This document shows, piece by piece, positions 1 to 7,245 of a stretch of 7,689 nt of DNA. How positions within the stretch are numbered: the stretch's first letter is position 1; every line of letters begins with the position of its first letter. Location of the stretch: assembly GCA_002729275.1 (NCBI GenBank), contig PBTP01000090.1, positions 4,306 through 11,994 on the forward strand. Direction: 5' to 3'. Origin of the DNA: Roseibacillus sp. (lineage in GTDB: Bacteria > Verrucomicrobiota > Verrucomicrobiia > Verrucomicrobiales > Akkermansiaceae). The notes beneath the pieces are model-generated. The model did not search any database. It saw only the letters and a list, made by a program, of their open reading frames with translations, and was not told the DNA's origin. Made by a program: the position numbers and the translations under genes.

Positions 1-1
1 G

Positions 2-1456
2 ACAATGGACGGTTTTCTCCGGGGCTCACCAGGTCGCCGAGTGCTGCGAAAGAATGAAAAAGGCCGAATTCTGGGCGAGGTCCTCAACGAACGAATCGCC
101 CCGGCTCAAGGAAGCCAGGTCATGCTGACCATTGATGCTCGGATTCAATTTCTCGTCGAAAACGTTCTACGAAAAACAGGGAGGTCTGCTGCTGTCGTCA
201 TGGATGTCACAACCGGCGAAATCCTGGCGATGGCATCCCTACCCAATTACAATCCGAATGAATTCATCCCTAGCATTTCGGGTTCCAAATGGGAGGCATA
301 TAAGCGGAACAAGGCCTACCCCCTTATTAACAGAGCTCTCTCAAGTTTTACCCCCGGGTCTACCTTCAAGCTGCCGACGGCAGTCGCAGCATGCATGCAC
401 GGGATGGGCGGTTTTGATCACAGCTGTGTGGGACACCTCAGATTTGGCAGGACAGGAAAACTAAAGATCCGATGCTGGAAAACTGTTGGCCATGGCCCCC
501 TTTCTCTCACCAGTGCAATTCAGCGCTCATGTAACCCATATTTCATGCAGCTATCGAGTGAGATCGGCAATGAACGCATGGCGGAAGCCTTTGACATGCT
601 CAATCTTGGCAGAGCGACGGGAGTTAAACTTCCGGCCGAAGATCGAGGGATCATTCCCGGTAGCGCGTGGTGGCGCCGCGAGCTTCATCCAGGGGAATCA
701 ATGACCCCGGCCAGAATGGCGATGCTTGCGATAGGACAGGATGAAAGTGAAGCTACTCCACTCCAATTAGCAGCCCTGACCGCCTGCATTGCGAATGGCG
801 GCAAGTATTATCGACCTCGAATCATCAAGATGGCAGTGGATCCCAAAGAGGGGATTTTAGTTAGTGACATTCCCGAGCTGAGGGTTGATCTCGTTACCGA
901 GGGCATGAACCGCCAACAATTCGCAGATCTCCGCCTCGGAATGTGGAAGGCTGCGAATGAAATCGGGGGCACTGCCAGGAGAGCCTCTCCCGAGGATGTC
1001 GAGATTGGCGCAAAAACCGGAACGGCTCAGACAACCGATTTTGGTCAAAAATCTCACAACGCCTGGACCGTAGCCTTCGCCCCTTTTGACGAGCCCCGAT
1101 ATGCGGTTGCTGTGATGGTCCAAAACGGGAAATCAGGAGGAAAAGTGTGCGGACCTCTGGTCAACCTGATCTTCAGAGGGCTCTTTGCAGCAGAAAAAGG
1201 CCTGAGGCTCCCCCTCCGCCGGATGGCCGAAGTCGCCGGAAATTTCGAGCCAATCGAAGAAATTACTCTTCCTGAGGGCGATCTTCTTGCCCTCGCTATT
1301 GACGAAGAGGGCGAAACAGGCGAGGAAGCTGCAGAGGCGCAGCTTCCTGGGACGGCCGTTAAAGTACGTCCCCGGGCGATACCCCTGCCCTCAATCACCC
1401 CCGACGCAGACTCGGGAAACTCCCCAAACCGGGAAACCCGGCGCCGCGCGGATTAA
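2..1456 (+). CDS. mrdA: Penicillin-binding protein 2, peptidoglycan D,D-transpeptidase (5' end missing)
   Basis: This class B penicillin-binding protein crosslinks peptidoglycan for cell elongation, working with RodA in the periplasm. Counting from the ATG at position 5, the visible part starts in the pedestal domain with the LRGSPGRR motif (residues 5-12), typical of PBP2. The transpeptidase domain has all three active-site motifs: STFK with the acylated serine (119-122), SCN (175-177) and KTGT (337-340). The TPLQLA stretch near 251-256 is also typical of the family. The frame is open to the left edge, and LRG-x-x-GRR lies well inside known PBP2 proteins, so the ATG at 5 is internal; the membrane anchor and N terminus are off the window. 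After the catalytic domain comes a tail of about 75 residues, first acidic, then proline- and arginine-rich, with no recognised domain. The stop is TAA. rng follows 53 nt later on the same strand, so co-transcription is likely. Confidence 0.93.
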   Translation, partial: TMDGFLRGSPGRRVLRKNEKGRILGEVLNERIAPAQGSQVMLTIDARIQFLVENVLRKTGRSAAVVMDVTTGEILAMASLPNYNPNEFIPSISGSKWEAYKRNKAYPLINRALSSFTPGSTFKLPTAVAACMHGMGGFDHSCVGHLRFGRTGKLKIRCWKTVGHGPLSLTSAIQRSCNPYFMQLSSEIGNERMAEAFDMLNLGRATGVKLPAEDRGIIPGSAWWRRELHPGESMTPARMAMLAIGQDESEATPLQLAALTACIANGGKYYRPRIIKMAVDPKEGILVSDIPELRVDLVTEGMNRQQFADLRLGMWKAANEIGGTARRASPEDVEIGAKTGTAQTTDFGQKSHNAWTVAFAPFDEPRYAVAVMVQNGKSGGKVCGPLVNLIFRGLFAAEKGLRLPLRRMAEVAGNFEPIEEITLPEGDLLALAIDEEGETGEEAAEAQLPGTAVKVRPRAIPLPSITPDADSGNSPNRETRRRAD

Positions 1457-1509
1457 GTTCCAAGGGTGCACCTCCCGACTCACAAATCCGTAAACCAACT
1501 TTCCAACCC

Positions 1510-3102
1510 ATGTTGAAAAAGATCAGACGAGCCCTCCGAATTGGCAATATCGATGCCAGAGAAGGAAACACCATAGTTATTAATGCCGAGAAACTCGAGC
1601 GCAGGGTAGCCTTGCTCGAGGATGGCGTACTTGAGGAGTACGAAATTGAACGGGAGGGAGATATGAACATTGTGGGGAGTATCTTCAAAGGACGTGTCAA
1701 AAATATCGAGCCAGGACTCAAGGCAATGTTTGTCGATATCGGAATGGAGAAAAACGCCTTTCTTCACTTCTGGGATGCCATCCCGGCAGCCCTTGACAAC
1801 AGCATGGAGGAAATTCACCGGCAAGGCCGGTCCAAAAAAAAGGCGCGACCAAAGAAAATCACCTCTAAGGAAATTCCCAGCTTGTACCCCGTAGGGTCGG
1901 AGCTTGTTATCCAGGTCTCCAAGGGACCAATCGGCAACAAGGGTCCCAGAGTCACAACCAACGTTTCCCTGCCCGGTCGCTATCTCGTCCTCACTCCTTT
2001 TGCCGACCAGTTTGGAATTTCACGTAAGATAGAGGATCCAGAGGAGCGGACGCGACTTCGCCGGATCATGCAGCGCCTGGCTGTACCCGAAGGCATGGGT
2101 ATTATCATGCGGACTGTAGCTGCCGGAAAGCGGCATCGGCACTTCGTGCGCGACCTCGCTATGCTGCTGGAACAGTTCGAGGACGTTGAAGAGGTTCGGG
2201 ACGCAAATCCGGCCCCGGTCTGTGTATTTCAAGAGCCGAAACTGATTGAGCGGACTGCCCGCGATTTCCTGACAGAAGAGATTGATCAGGTGGTTTGTGA
2301 TGATGCCGACACTACGGAAGCGATAAAGCTTATCGCCGAGAAAATCTCTGGAAGGGCAAAGAGGCGAGTGCATCATCTTCAGACCCAGCAGCCTCTTTTT
2401 GAGGAGATCGGCGTTCAAAAACAGATCGATGAAGCTTTTCTGCGGCAGGTCTGGCTTCCCTGCGGAGGCTATATCGTCATCGACGAGACAGAGGCCCTGA
2501 TCTCGATCGATGTGAATACCGGCCGCAACCGAGGCTCAAAAAACGTCGATAAAATGATCCTCGAAACCAACATCGAGGCCGCTCATGAAACTGCCCGCCA
2601 ACTCCGTCTTCGGAACGTAGGCGGACTCGTCGTAGTCGACTTCATCGACATGCGCCATCGGAGAGATCAGCAGGCAGTTTACCGTGCAATGAAGGAACGC
2701 CTGCGGAGGGACCGAGCGAAAACGCAGGTACTTCAGATCTCAGCTGTTGGCCTGATGGAGATGACCCGTCAACGTCTCAATGAAAGTCTAAGGGACGCTC
2801 TCCTTGAGCCATGTCCCTACTGCGCAGGATCCGGCAAGGTAAAGACCACTATGACGATGAGCATAGAAATCCAGCGCGAACTCAACACGATCCTTTCAAC
2901 CAGTCGGGATGAAATCGGTGATGTCATTGTTGTCGTGAACCCCGATGTTCTCAATCGGTTCAAGGCCGAGGATGCGGAAATCCTGATGGAACTTGAGCGT
3001 AGCCACAATGGACGCCTCATATTCCGTAGTGATCCAAACCTGCACCGAGAACGCTACTCAGTCGTCGACGCTGAAACCGAGAAACGTCTCGCAGACAAAT
3101 AG
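1510..3102 (+). CDS. rng: Ribonuclease G (RNase E/G family endoribonuclease)
   Basis: This single-strand endoribonuclease takes part in rRNA maturation and mRNA decay in the cytoplasm. The protein is 530 residues, close to RNase G (about 490) and lacking the long degradosome scaffold of RNase E. An S1 domain (about 54-160) starts with GSIFKGRVKNIEPGL and carries a basic insert, KKKARPKK, near 109-116. A 5'-sensor-type RT pair is at 201-202. The DNase I-like core has the metal ligands D334 (in SIDVNTG) and D377 (in VVVDFIDM); their spacing of 43 equals that of Asp303 and Asp346 in E. coli RNase E. The zinc-link CPYC is at 435-438, again with matching spacing. The ATG at 1510 is chosen because the family's N-terminal pattern (INAEKLERRVALLEDG) follows within 25 residues. 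No clear Shine-Dalgarno precedes it. The position after mrdA recalls mreBCD-linked rng genes. The stop is TAG. Confidence 0.95.
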   Translation: MLKKIRRALRIGNIDAREGNTIVINAEKLERRVALLEDGVLEEYEIEREGDMNIVGSIFKGRVKNIEPGLKAMFVDIGMEKNAFLHFWDAIPAALDNSMEEIHRQGRSKKKARPKKITSKEIPSLYPVGSELVIQVSKGPIGNKGPRVTTNVSLPGRYLVLTPFADQFGISRKIEDPEERTRLRRIMQRLAVPEGMGIIMRTVAAGKRHRHFVRDLAMLLEQFEDVEEVRDANPAPVCVFQEPKLIERTARDFLTEEIDQVVCDDADTTEAIKLIAEKISGRAKRRVHHLQTQQPLFEEIGVQKQIDEAFLRQVWLPCGGYIVIDETEALISIDVNTGRNRGSKNVDKMILETNIEAAHETARQLRLRNVGGLVVVDFIDMRHRRDQQAVYRAMKERLRRDRAKTQVLQISAVGLMEMTRQRLNESLRDALLEPCPYCAGSGKVKTTMTMSIEIQRELNTILSTSRDEIGDVIVVVNPDVLNRFKAEDAEILMELERSHNGRLIFRSDPNLHRERYSVVDAETEKRLADK

Positions 3103-3186
3103 GGCCGGCTCAGCAATACCCCTTCCATCCAGCAGGGCATTCTTTTAGCCGTGGCGATGGGTAGAACAAGCTCAGGGCAGACCGGG

Positions 3187-4227
3187 TTACCCCGCAGCCT
3201 CCTGGAGTGCATGTAACTTCTCGAGGGCTGCGCCAGTCTCGACTAACTCACGCGCTTGTTGGATGCCGGCCTGGAGATCTTTCGCCAAACCGACACAAGC
3301 CAGACCTGCGCCAGCGTTCAGGAGAACAATATCGAGACGAGGGCCTCTGTCTCTACCTGCAAGAATCTCGGTGAGGAAACGCGCGTTTTGTTTCGCATCT
3401 CCTCCTCTCAGGTCTTCGGGAGTGGCCACACTCATCCCATAGTCCTGAGGGCTGATCACCTCTTTAACATTCTCCCCTGCGAGGGTTCTACAGATAGTGG
3501 TCGGCCCCATCGTGCTCAGCTCGTCTACGGGGCGGCCATCAAGGGTTTCTCCATGGACCGCCCATGCAGACCTGCGCCCCAAGCGCTGAAGAATATCGGC
3601 ATAAACTGGCGGCAGCTCAGGACTGAAGACACCTACCAACTGGCAATCCGGACGAGCGGGATTAAGAAGTGGACCTATTAGATTAAAGATCGTCCGAACC
3701 CCTCTCTCAGCTAGCAATTTACGAACCGGCATAATCGCCTTGAACGCGGGGTGATATAACGGAGCAAACAGAAAACCCAATCCGGCAGTGGTCAAACAAT
3801 TGCGAAACCTCTCCGGGGAAAGATCAATTCTTACCCCGAGCTCCTCAAGGACATCGGCACCACCGCTCTTGGAGGTGATCCCCCTATTGCCATGCTTCAA
3901 AACCACCGCTCCACCTGCCGCAATCACGAACATCGAAGTCGTTGAGACATTAAAAAGATTCAATTTATCTCCACCGGTCCCACAAACATCGATGGTGGGT
4001 TGCCCCAACGAGAGCTGCTGGACCTCTGGGTCCACAGCCCGCTCCACTAACTCAGAAACAAAAAGAGCGATTTCGGCCGCAGTTTCGCCCTTCTTCGCAA
4101 AGCCCTCAAGAAATCGGGCCTTACCCACGGGTTCGGCATCCTCATCGACTAGGATTCGAACGATCTCACCAACATCGGATGAATCCAATTCTCTGCCACT
4201 CTCAACGCAATCAATGTAGCTCTTCAT
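3187..4227 (-). CDS. trpD: Anthranilate phosphoribosyltransferase
   Basis: This enzyme joins anthranilate to phosphoribosyl pyrophosphate, the second step of tryptophan synthesis, in the cytoplasm. At 346 residues it is normal length. An N-terminal helical domain (about 1-70) precedes the core. The PRPP-binding GTGGD is at 83-87, followed by LFNVST (91-96). The KHGNR motif is at 111-115 and SKSGGADVLEELG runs from 119. RTIFNLIGPLLNP (178-190) is the anthranilate-side segment, and the acidic metal-binding pair D235-E236 is in the RPVDELS stretch. The residues after GTGGD are KLN, where a small residue (often Gly) is commoner, but the motif is otherwise whole. The ATG at 4227 gives the expected N terminus; only a weak purine run lies before it. 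It sits 45 nt downstream of the PRX-like gene on the same strand, so the two may share a transcript. No other trp gene is in the window. The stop is TAA; it converges with rng. Confidence 0.94.
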   Translation of the reverse strand: MKSYIDCVESGRELDSSDVGEIVRILVDEDAEPVGKARFLEGFAKKGETAAEIALFVSELVERAVDPEVQQLSLGQPTIDVCGTGGDKLNLFNVSTTSMFVIAAGGAVVLKHGNRGITSKSGGADVLEELGVRIDLSPERFRNCLTTAGLGFLFAPLYHPAFKAIMPVRKLLAERGVRTIFNLIGPLLNPARPDCQLVGVFSPELPPVYADILQRLGRRSAWAVHGETLDGRPVDELSTMGPTTICRTLAGENVKEVISPQDYGMSVATPEDLRGGDAKQNARFLTEILAGRDRGPRLDIVLLNAGAGLACVGLAKDLQAGIQQARELVETGAALEKLHALQEAAG

Positions 4228-4272
4228 CTTTCAATCGCTCTTAGCATTCTGTGGGAATCGACATGGCGGGAT

Positions 4273-4854
4273 TTACCCAAAATAAGGCGGCTCATTACCG
4301 TCTTTCCATTTGATATTGCATCCACTACTGGGAAACGGATTTTGTGGAAAATCCTCTCCCGCTATCAGACTATCGATCGCATTTCGCATATCTACTCCGG
4401 TAACCTCGCCACCTTTTTTCGGGCGTGAGCCGTCGAATTGGCCCGCATAAAAGAGTAAGCCTCTGGAATTCAGCAGAAAAAAGTCAGGAGTGCAGGCCGC
4501 CGACCAAGCCTTTGCCACTTCTTGATTCTCATCATAGAGATAGGGAAAAGCCCAACCATAATCAGCGGCAAAGGGCCCCATCAGCTTCGGATGATCATCG
4601 GGGTAATTTGTCACATCATTCGACATGATAGCCACTGTATTGACTCCCTTTGAGGCAACCTCCTCCGCCAACTTCCCAACAGCTTCTGCAAGATGAATCA
4701 CGAAGGGACAATGGTTACAGGCGAAAACCACCAATAACCCCTGCTCCCCCTTTAGCTCGGAGAGGGAATAGATCTCTCCCCCGGGCTCTGGAAGCTGGAA
4801 TTCAGGCGCGGGATCACCCGGCTGCAGACGGAATGTGGATTGAACCTCAGACAT
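4273..4854 (-). CDS. Thioredoxin-fold redox protein, PRX-like1 (AhpC/TSA-related) family
   Basis: This is a predicted cytoplasmic thiol-disulfide protein of the peroxiredoxin-like group often annotated as thioredoxin family protein; its substrate is not known. With the start chosen here it has 193 residues. The N-terminal PGDPAPEFQLP (13-23) is the usual opening of AhpC/TSA-type domains. The thioredoxin-type active site CNHC is at 46-49, before PF. A further cysteine at 121 (CTPDFFLL, 121-128) precedes the substrate-side cis-proline region, and SGCNIKWK (177-184) is a typical C-terminal signature of the group. The frame is open upstream to an ATG at 4926, which would add 24 residues and leave 2 nt before the divergent gene. 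I prefer the ATG at 4854, because the family motif begins 12 residues later and a GGA lies 6 nt before it. trpD follows after 45 nt. No signal peptide is evident. The stop is TAA. Confidence 0.85.
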   Translation of the reverse strand: MSEVQSTFRLQPGDPAPEFQLPEPGGEIYSLSELKGEQGLLVVFACNHCPFVIHLAEAVGKLAEEVASKGVNTVAIMSNDVTNYPDDHPKLMGPFAADYGWAFPYLYDENQEVAKAWSAACTPDFFLLNSRGLLFYAGQFDGSRPKKGGEVTGVDMRNAIDSLIAGEDFPQNPFPSSGCNIKWKDGNEPPYFG

Positions 4855-4928
4855 TACACATCCGGGATAAAACACCTGACGCTTGCCGTGAAGTGAAAAC
4901 GGAGCAACTATAGCCCAAGTTTCCACCG
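4855..4928. promoter_or_regulatory. Divergent intergenic region, probable promoters for both flanking units
   Basis: These 74 bases separate the divergent starts of the PRX-like gene (minus) and the MoeB-rhodanese gene (plus), so promoters for both should lie here or just inside the genes. On the plus strand TTGCCG (4883-4888) and AACTAT (4906-4911) are 17 nt apart and form a weak sigma-70-like pair. That would place the transcript start only about 10 nt before the ATG at 4929. No convincing pair was found on the minus strand, and no operator repeat stands out. The assignment rests mainly on gene layout. Confidence 0.35.
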
Positions 4929-6047
4929 ATGTTCACTGATCGCGAGAAGGAGCGCTACGAACGCCATCTAAGCCTCTCAAGCTTCGGCGCTGAGGGACAA
5001 ACTGCCCTCCGGAACGCCTCAGCCCTGTGTGTAGGGGCAGGCGGGCTAGGATCCCCTTCTTCTCTTTACTTAGCCGCGGCGGGTATAGGAAGACTGGGGA
5101 TCGTAGATCATGATACCGTTGACCTATCGAACCTCCAGCGCCAGATCCTTCACGACGAGCTATCTATCGGCAGCTCCAAGGCTCAAAGCGCACATCAGCG
5201 TCTCTCGAGCTTGAACTCTGACGTTGATCTGGAGATCTATCCGGAACGGCTTGAGAAAGAAAACGTCATGGCTCTATTCAGCCGCTACGACCTGATTCTT
5301 GATGGTTCGGATAACTTCCCCACCCGCTTCCTCGTGGCCGACGCCGCATGGCTCCTGGGAAAACCATTAGTAGCCGGCGCGATTCACCAATTTGAGGGTC
5401 AGCTTACCGTCTTTGACCCCAGACTGCCCTCCCCTTGCTACCGCTGTCTCCTCCCCGACCCCCCTCCGCCCGGGACTGTCCCCACATGAGAGGAAGCGGG
5501 CGTCCTAGGCGCTCTTCCCGGCGTGATCGGGACCCTTCAGGCGATGGAAGCTATTAAGATCCTTACCGGGCATGGAGTGTCTCTCGCCGGTCGTATGCTC
5601 CATTACGACGCGACCAACGCTCGCATGCGGGAGATTTCACTCAAACCTGATATATCCTGCAAACTATGCGGAAATTCTCCCACAATTACCGAGCCTGGAA
5701 TTCCTGCAATCGTTCCAAGTGATCAAGCCACAATGAAAGAAATTACCGCGAACTCAGCATTGGCACTGATTCAGGATGGCTTTGACGGCATCCTTCTTGA
5801 TGTCCGTGAAGCGCAGGAATATGCATGGGCCCATCTCGAGGGCTGCACGCTTGCCCCACTCAGCGAGCTATCAGAACATCTGGAAGCGCTCCCGCGTGAT
5901 GTCCCCTATCTTGTTTATTGCAAGGTCGGGCAGAGAAGTGCACGTGCAGGAACCATTATGCTTGAGGCCGGATTCCAGAATGTCACCAATTTACATGGAG
6001 GTATTATGGATTGGATACGGCTAGGCGGCCCCGTGGTTCAACCATAG
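4929..6047 (+). CDS. moeB: MoeB/ThiF-type E1-like adenylyltransferase fused to rhodanese, with in-frame TGA at the conserved cysteine (candidate selenoprotein)
   Basis: Proteins of this family adenylate the C-terminal glycine of a small sulfur carrier (MoaD, ThiS or CysO type); the rhodanese domain donates sulfur to make the thiocarboxylate. Read through the TGA, the protein has 372 residues. Visible are the nucleotide-binding GAGGLG (36-41), the NLQRQI arginine region (68-73), DGSDN (125-129), zinc pairs CYRC (170-173) and CKLC (244-247), and a rhodanese domain (about 268-372) with active loop CKVGQRS from Cys331. Residue 187 is encoded by TGA where homologues have Cys, within PT-x-EEAGVLG (185-194). 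The frame is unbroken apart from this codon. The true stop is TAG at 6045. The N-terminal RYERHLSLSSFG supports the ATG at 4929, although no Shine-Dalgarno is seen. The carrier partner is undetermined: thiG nearby suggests ThiS, the domain layout resembles MoeZ/MOCS3. If the TGA is a real stop, this is a pseudogene. Confidence 0.85.
5487..5489 (+). other. In-frame TGA, candidate selenocysteine codon (residue 187)
   Basis: The codon lies between ACA (Thr186) and GAG (Glu188) in the MoeB-like frame. Homologues carry the E1-type cysteine here: Cys187 by position in E. coli MoeB, and the equivalents of Cys184 in E. coli ThiF and Cys239 in human MOCS3. The zinc cysteines on both sides keep near-identical numbering to E. 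coli MoeB (170/173 and 244/247 here; 172/175 and 244/247 there), so the alignment needs no large gap. Selenocysteine is inferred. A TGC or TGT to TGA mutation cannot be excluded from one sequence. Confidence 0.6.
5492..5518 (+). promoter_or_regulatory. Hairpin just 3' of the TGA, possible bacterial SECIS element
   Basis: By eye, 5492-5495 (GGAA) pairs with 5515-5518 (UUCC); after a two-base bulge (5496-5497), 5498-5502 (GGGCG) pairs with 5510-5514 (CGCUC) with one G-U wobble, leaving a seven-base loop UCCUAGG. If the top pair opens, the loop begins with GU, as in the E. coli fdhF SECIS loop. The loop starts only 12-13 nt after the TGA, shorter than the roughly 16-37 nt usually quoted, so the fit is partial. 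A competing fold pairs 5502-5505 with 5530-5533 and 5510-5512 with 5521-5523, with a loop about 24 nt from the TGA but no early G. The region is GC-rich coding sequence, so chance pairing is a real possibility. Confidence 0.35.
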
Positions 6048-6063
6048 ACCCTTTCTCTTTGCT

Positions 6064-7245
6064 CTACGCCCCGGCTTCGGACCTCCCTGCATTACGATGA
6101 ACCCAGATGCTTTGCACAAGCCCGAGGAGAAACATGCAGATTAGGACAAAGGTTCCCGAATAGCTGATCAGTGGCAGGGGAATCCCCGTGATCGGCATGA
6201 TTGAAACACACATTCCGATATTCTCGAAAATGTGGGCGAACAAAAGCCCAACGACTCCTGCCGCAATAATCTGACCCGCGAAATCTCGGCTGTAAAACGC
6301 GACAAAAAGGCACTGGATCAAAAGCAGAGCGAACCCGGTAAGGAGCAGAAGGCTCCCCCGAAATCCCTGCTCCTCAGCGATCACGGCGAAAATGTAGTCA
6401 TTATGGGCAGTCTTCCAGGGAATGTCTTTTCGATGGTGCAAAGAATCCTTGGACTCGCTACCATATCCGGCTCCTCTCCATCCAGCCTTACCGACTGCCA
6501 TTGTCACCCGGTATTCTGCATAGTTTTTATCAGTGTTCGCAATCTGCCCCTTTTGAACGTTCTCCAGATAATTGTTCACTCGCGCATACCCACGTTCGGA
6601 GACTCCTGGCAACACTATGAAGTATATAATCGGCAATACTCCCGCTCCAATCAACCCCATGAATAGGAGGTAACGATACGGAATACCTCCCACCAGCATC
6701 GTGACGAAGGCAACAGGCAACCAAACGATTGCCGAACCCATATCCCCATTTTTCACAACGAGGAGAAATGGGACACCGCATAAAAAGCCGATAATACCCA
6801 GCCTACAGGCCGGATGCCCTAGCCACCGCTGAATTCTTGGGAGAACCTGAAAACTGAGTCCCACCATTATAATTCCCGCCGCTATCACAATTTGGGTGGG
6901 CTGGAAGCTCAGCCCCATCACTGTAAGCTGATGCACCTCGGACTCTTGAGACATCAGCACGAGGAGCATCCCTATTCCCAATCCATACATTGGGATTCCT
7001 AGCCACATGAGCCACCGGTAATCTGTAAGAGCCACCACAAAATAAACTAGGCTGCCAACAACAACCCAAAGCTTCTGTCGATCAGCAAACCATGCACCCC
7101 ACTGATCAGGATCATCCCCTAAACCGGATACCGGAATGTGCCTGGCTGCGCTTTCGATGCTGAATACTCCAAACACCAGAAGGCCATACATGGTGAAGAC
7201 CAGGACCCAATTCATCCCGAGAAATTTCCGGAAAAGCGGTGTCAT
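6064..7245 (-). CDS. rodA: Rod shape-determining protein RodA (SEDS peptidoglycan glycosyltransferase)
   Basis: RodA is a polytopic inner-membrane enzyme that polymerises lipid II into glycan strands for cell elongation, in complex with PBP2. The protein is 393 residues with about ten hydrophobic segments, for example near 13-30, 60-75, 82-98, 114-135, 170-185, 191-212, 298-315, 325-343 and 360-383. SEDS signatures are present: QPTQ (115-118), NGDMGSA (166-172), the extracellular loop HNDYIFAVIAEEQGFRG (281-297) with the catalytic-type D283, and TGIPLPLISYSG (353-364). HND replaces the commoner HTD, and SYSGT replaces SYGGS; neither removes a known catalytic residue. The TGIPLP form favours RodA over FtsW. 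The ATG at 7245 is supported by a GAGG 10 nt before it (plus-strand 7256-7259). thiG ends 69 nt upstream on the same strand. The TAG stop is 16 nt from the convergent MoeB-like stop, leaving almost no room for a terminator. Confidence 0.94.
   Translation of the reverse strand: MTPLFRKFLGMNWVLVFTMYGLLVFGVFSIESAARHIPVSGLGDDPDQWGAWFADRQKLWVVVGSLVYFVVALTDYRWLMWLGIPMYGLGIGMLLVLMSQESEVHQLTVMGLSFQPTQIVIAAGIIMVGLSFQVLPRIQRWLGHPACRLGIIGFLCGVPFLLVVKNGDMGSAIVWLPVAFVTMLVGGIPYRYLLFMGLIGAGVLPIIYFIVLPGVSERGYARVNNYLENVQKGQIANTDKNYAEYRVTMAVGKAGWRGAGYGSESKDSLHHRKDIPWKTAHNDYIFAVIAEEQGFRGSLLLLTGFALLLIQCLFVAFYSRDFAGQIIAAGVVGLLFAHIFENIGMCVSIMPITGIPLPLISYSGTFVLICMFLLGLVQSIWVHRNAGRSEAGA

Noticed and set aside
2020..2418. 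Minus-strand open frame of 132 codons opposite rng
   Set aside because: Entirely inside the conserved RNase G core on the other strand, with no recognisable motif.
3103..3186. Bidirectional terminator between rng and trpD
   Set aside because: CCATC (3125-3129) and GATGG (3156-3160) can pair, but the loop is long and no U-run follows on either strand; not enough to call.
3256..4219. Plus-strand open frames of about 140 codons opposite trpD
   Set aside because: They lie antisense within a clear trpD gene, show no recognisable domain, and are expected shadows of codon usage.
4855..4926. Upstream ATG at 4926 as start of the PRX-like gene
   Set aside because: The extra 24 residues do not resemble the family, would remove almost all intergenic space to the divergent gene, and the ATG at 4854 has a plausible GGA before it.
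5461..5525. Frameshift instead of stop in the MoeB-like gene
   Set aside because: Residues before and after the TGA align to the family in the same frame with no missing residues; no insertion or deletion is needed.
5523..6047. Separate rhodanese gene starting at the GTG at 5523
   Set aside because: The GTG is the Val of the internal PGVIG motif of the MoeB fold; a protein starting there would contain half of an E1 domain and only one zinc pair. The frame is the same as the upstream gene, so one gene with a TGA explains both halves.
6033..6063. Terminator between the MoeB-like gene and rodA
   Set aside because: TGGTTCAACCA (6034-6044) is a tiny palindrome with a three-pair usable stem inside the coding end; the following pyrimidine stretch is not a clean U-run.
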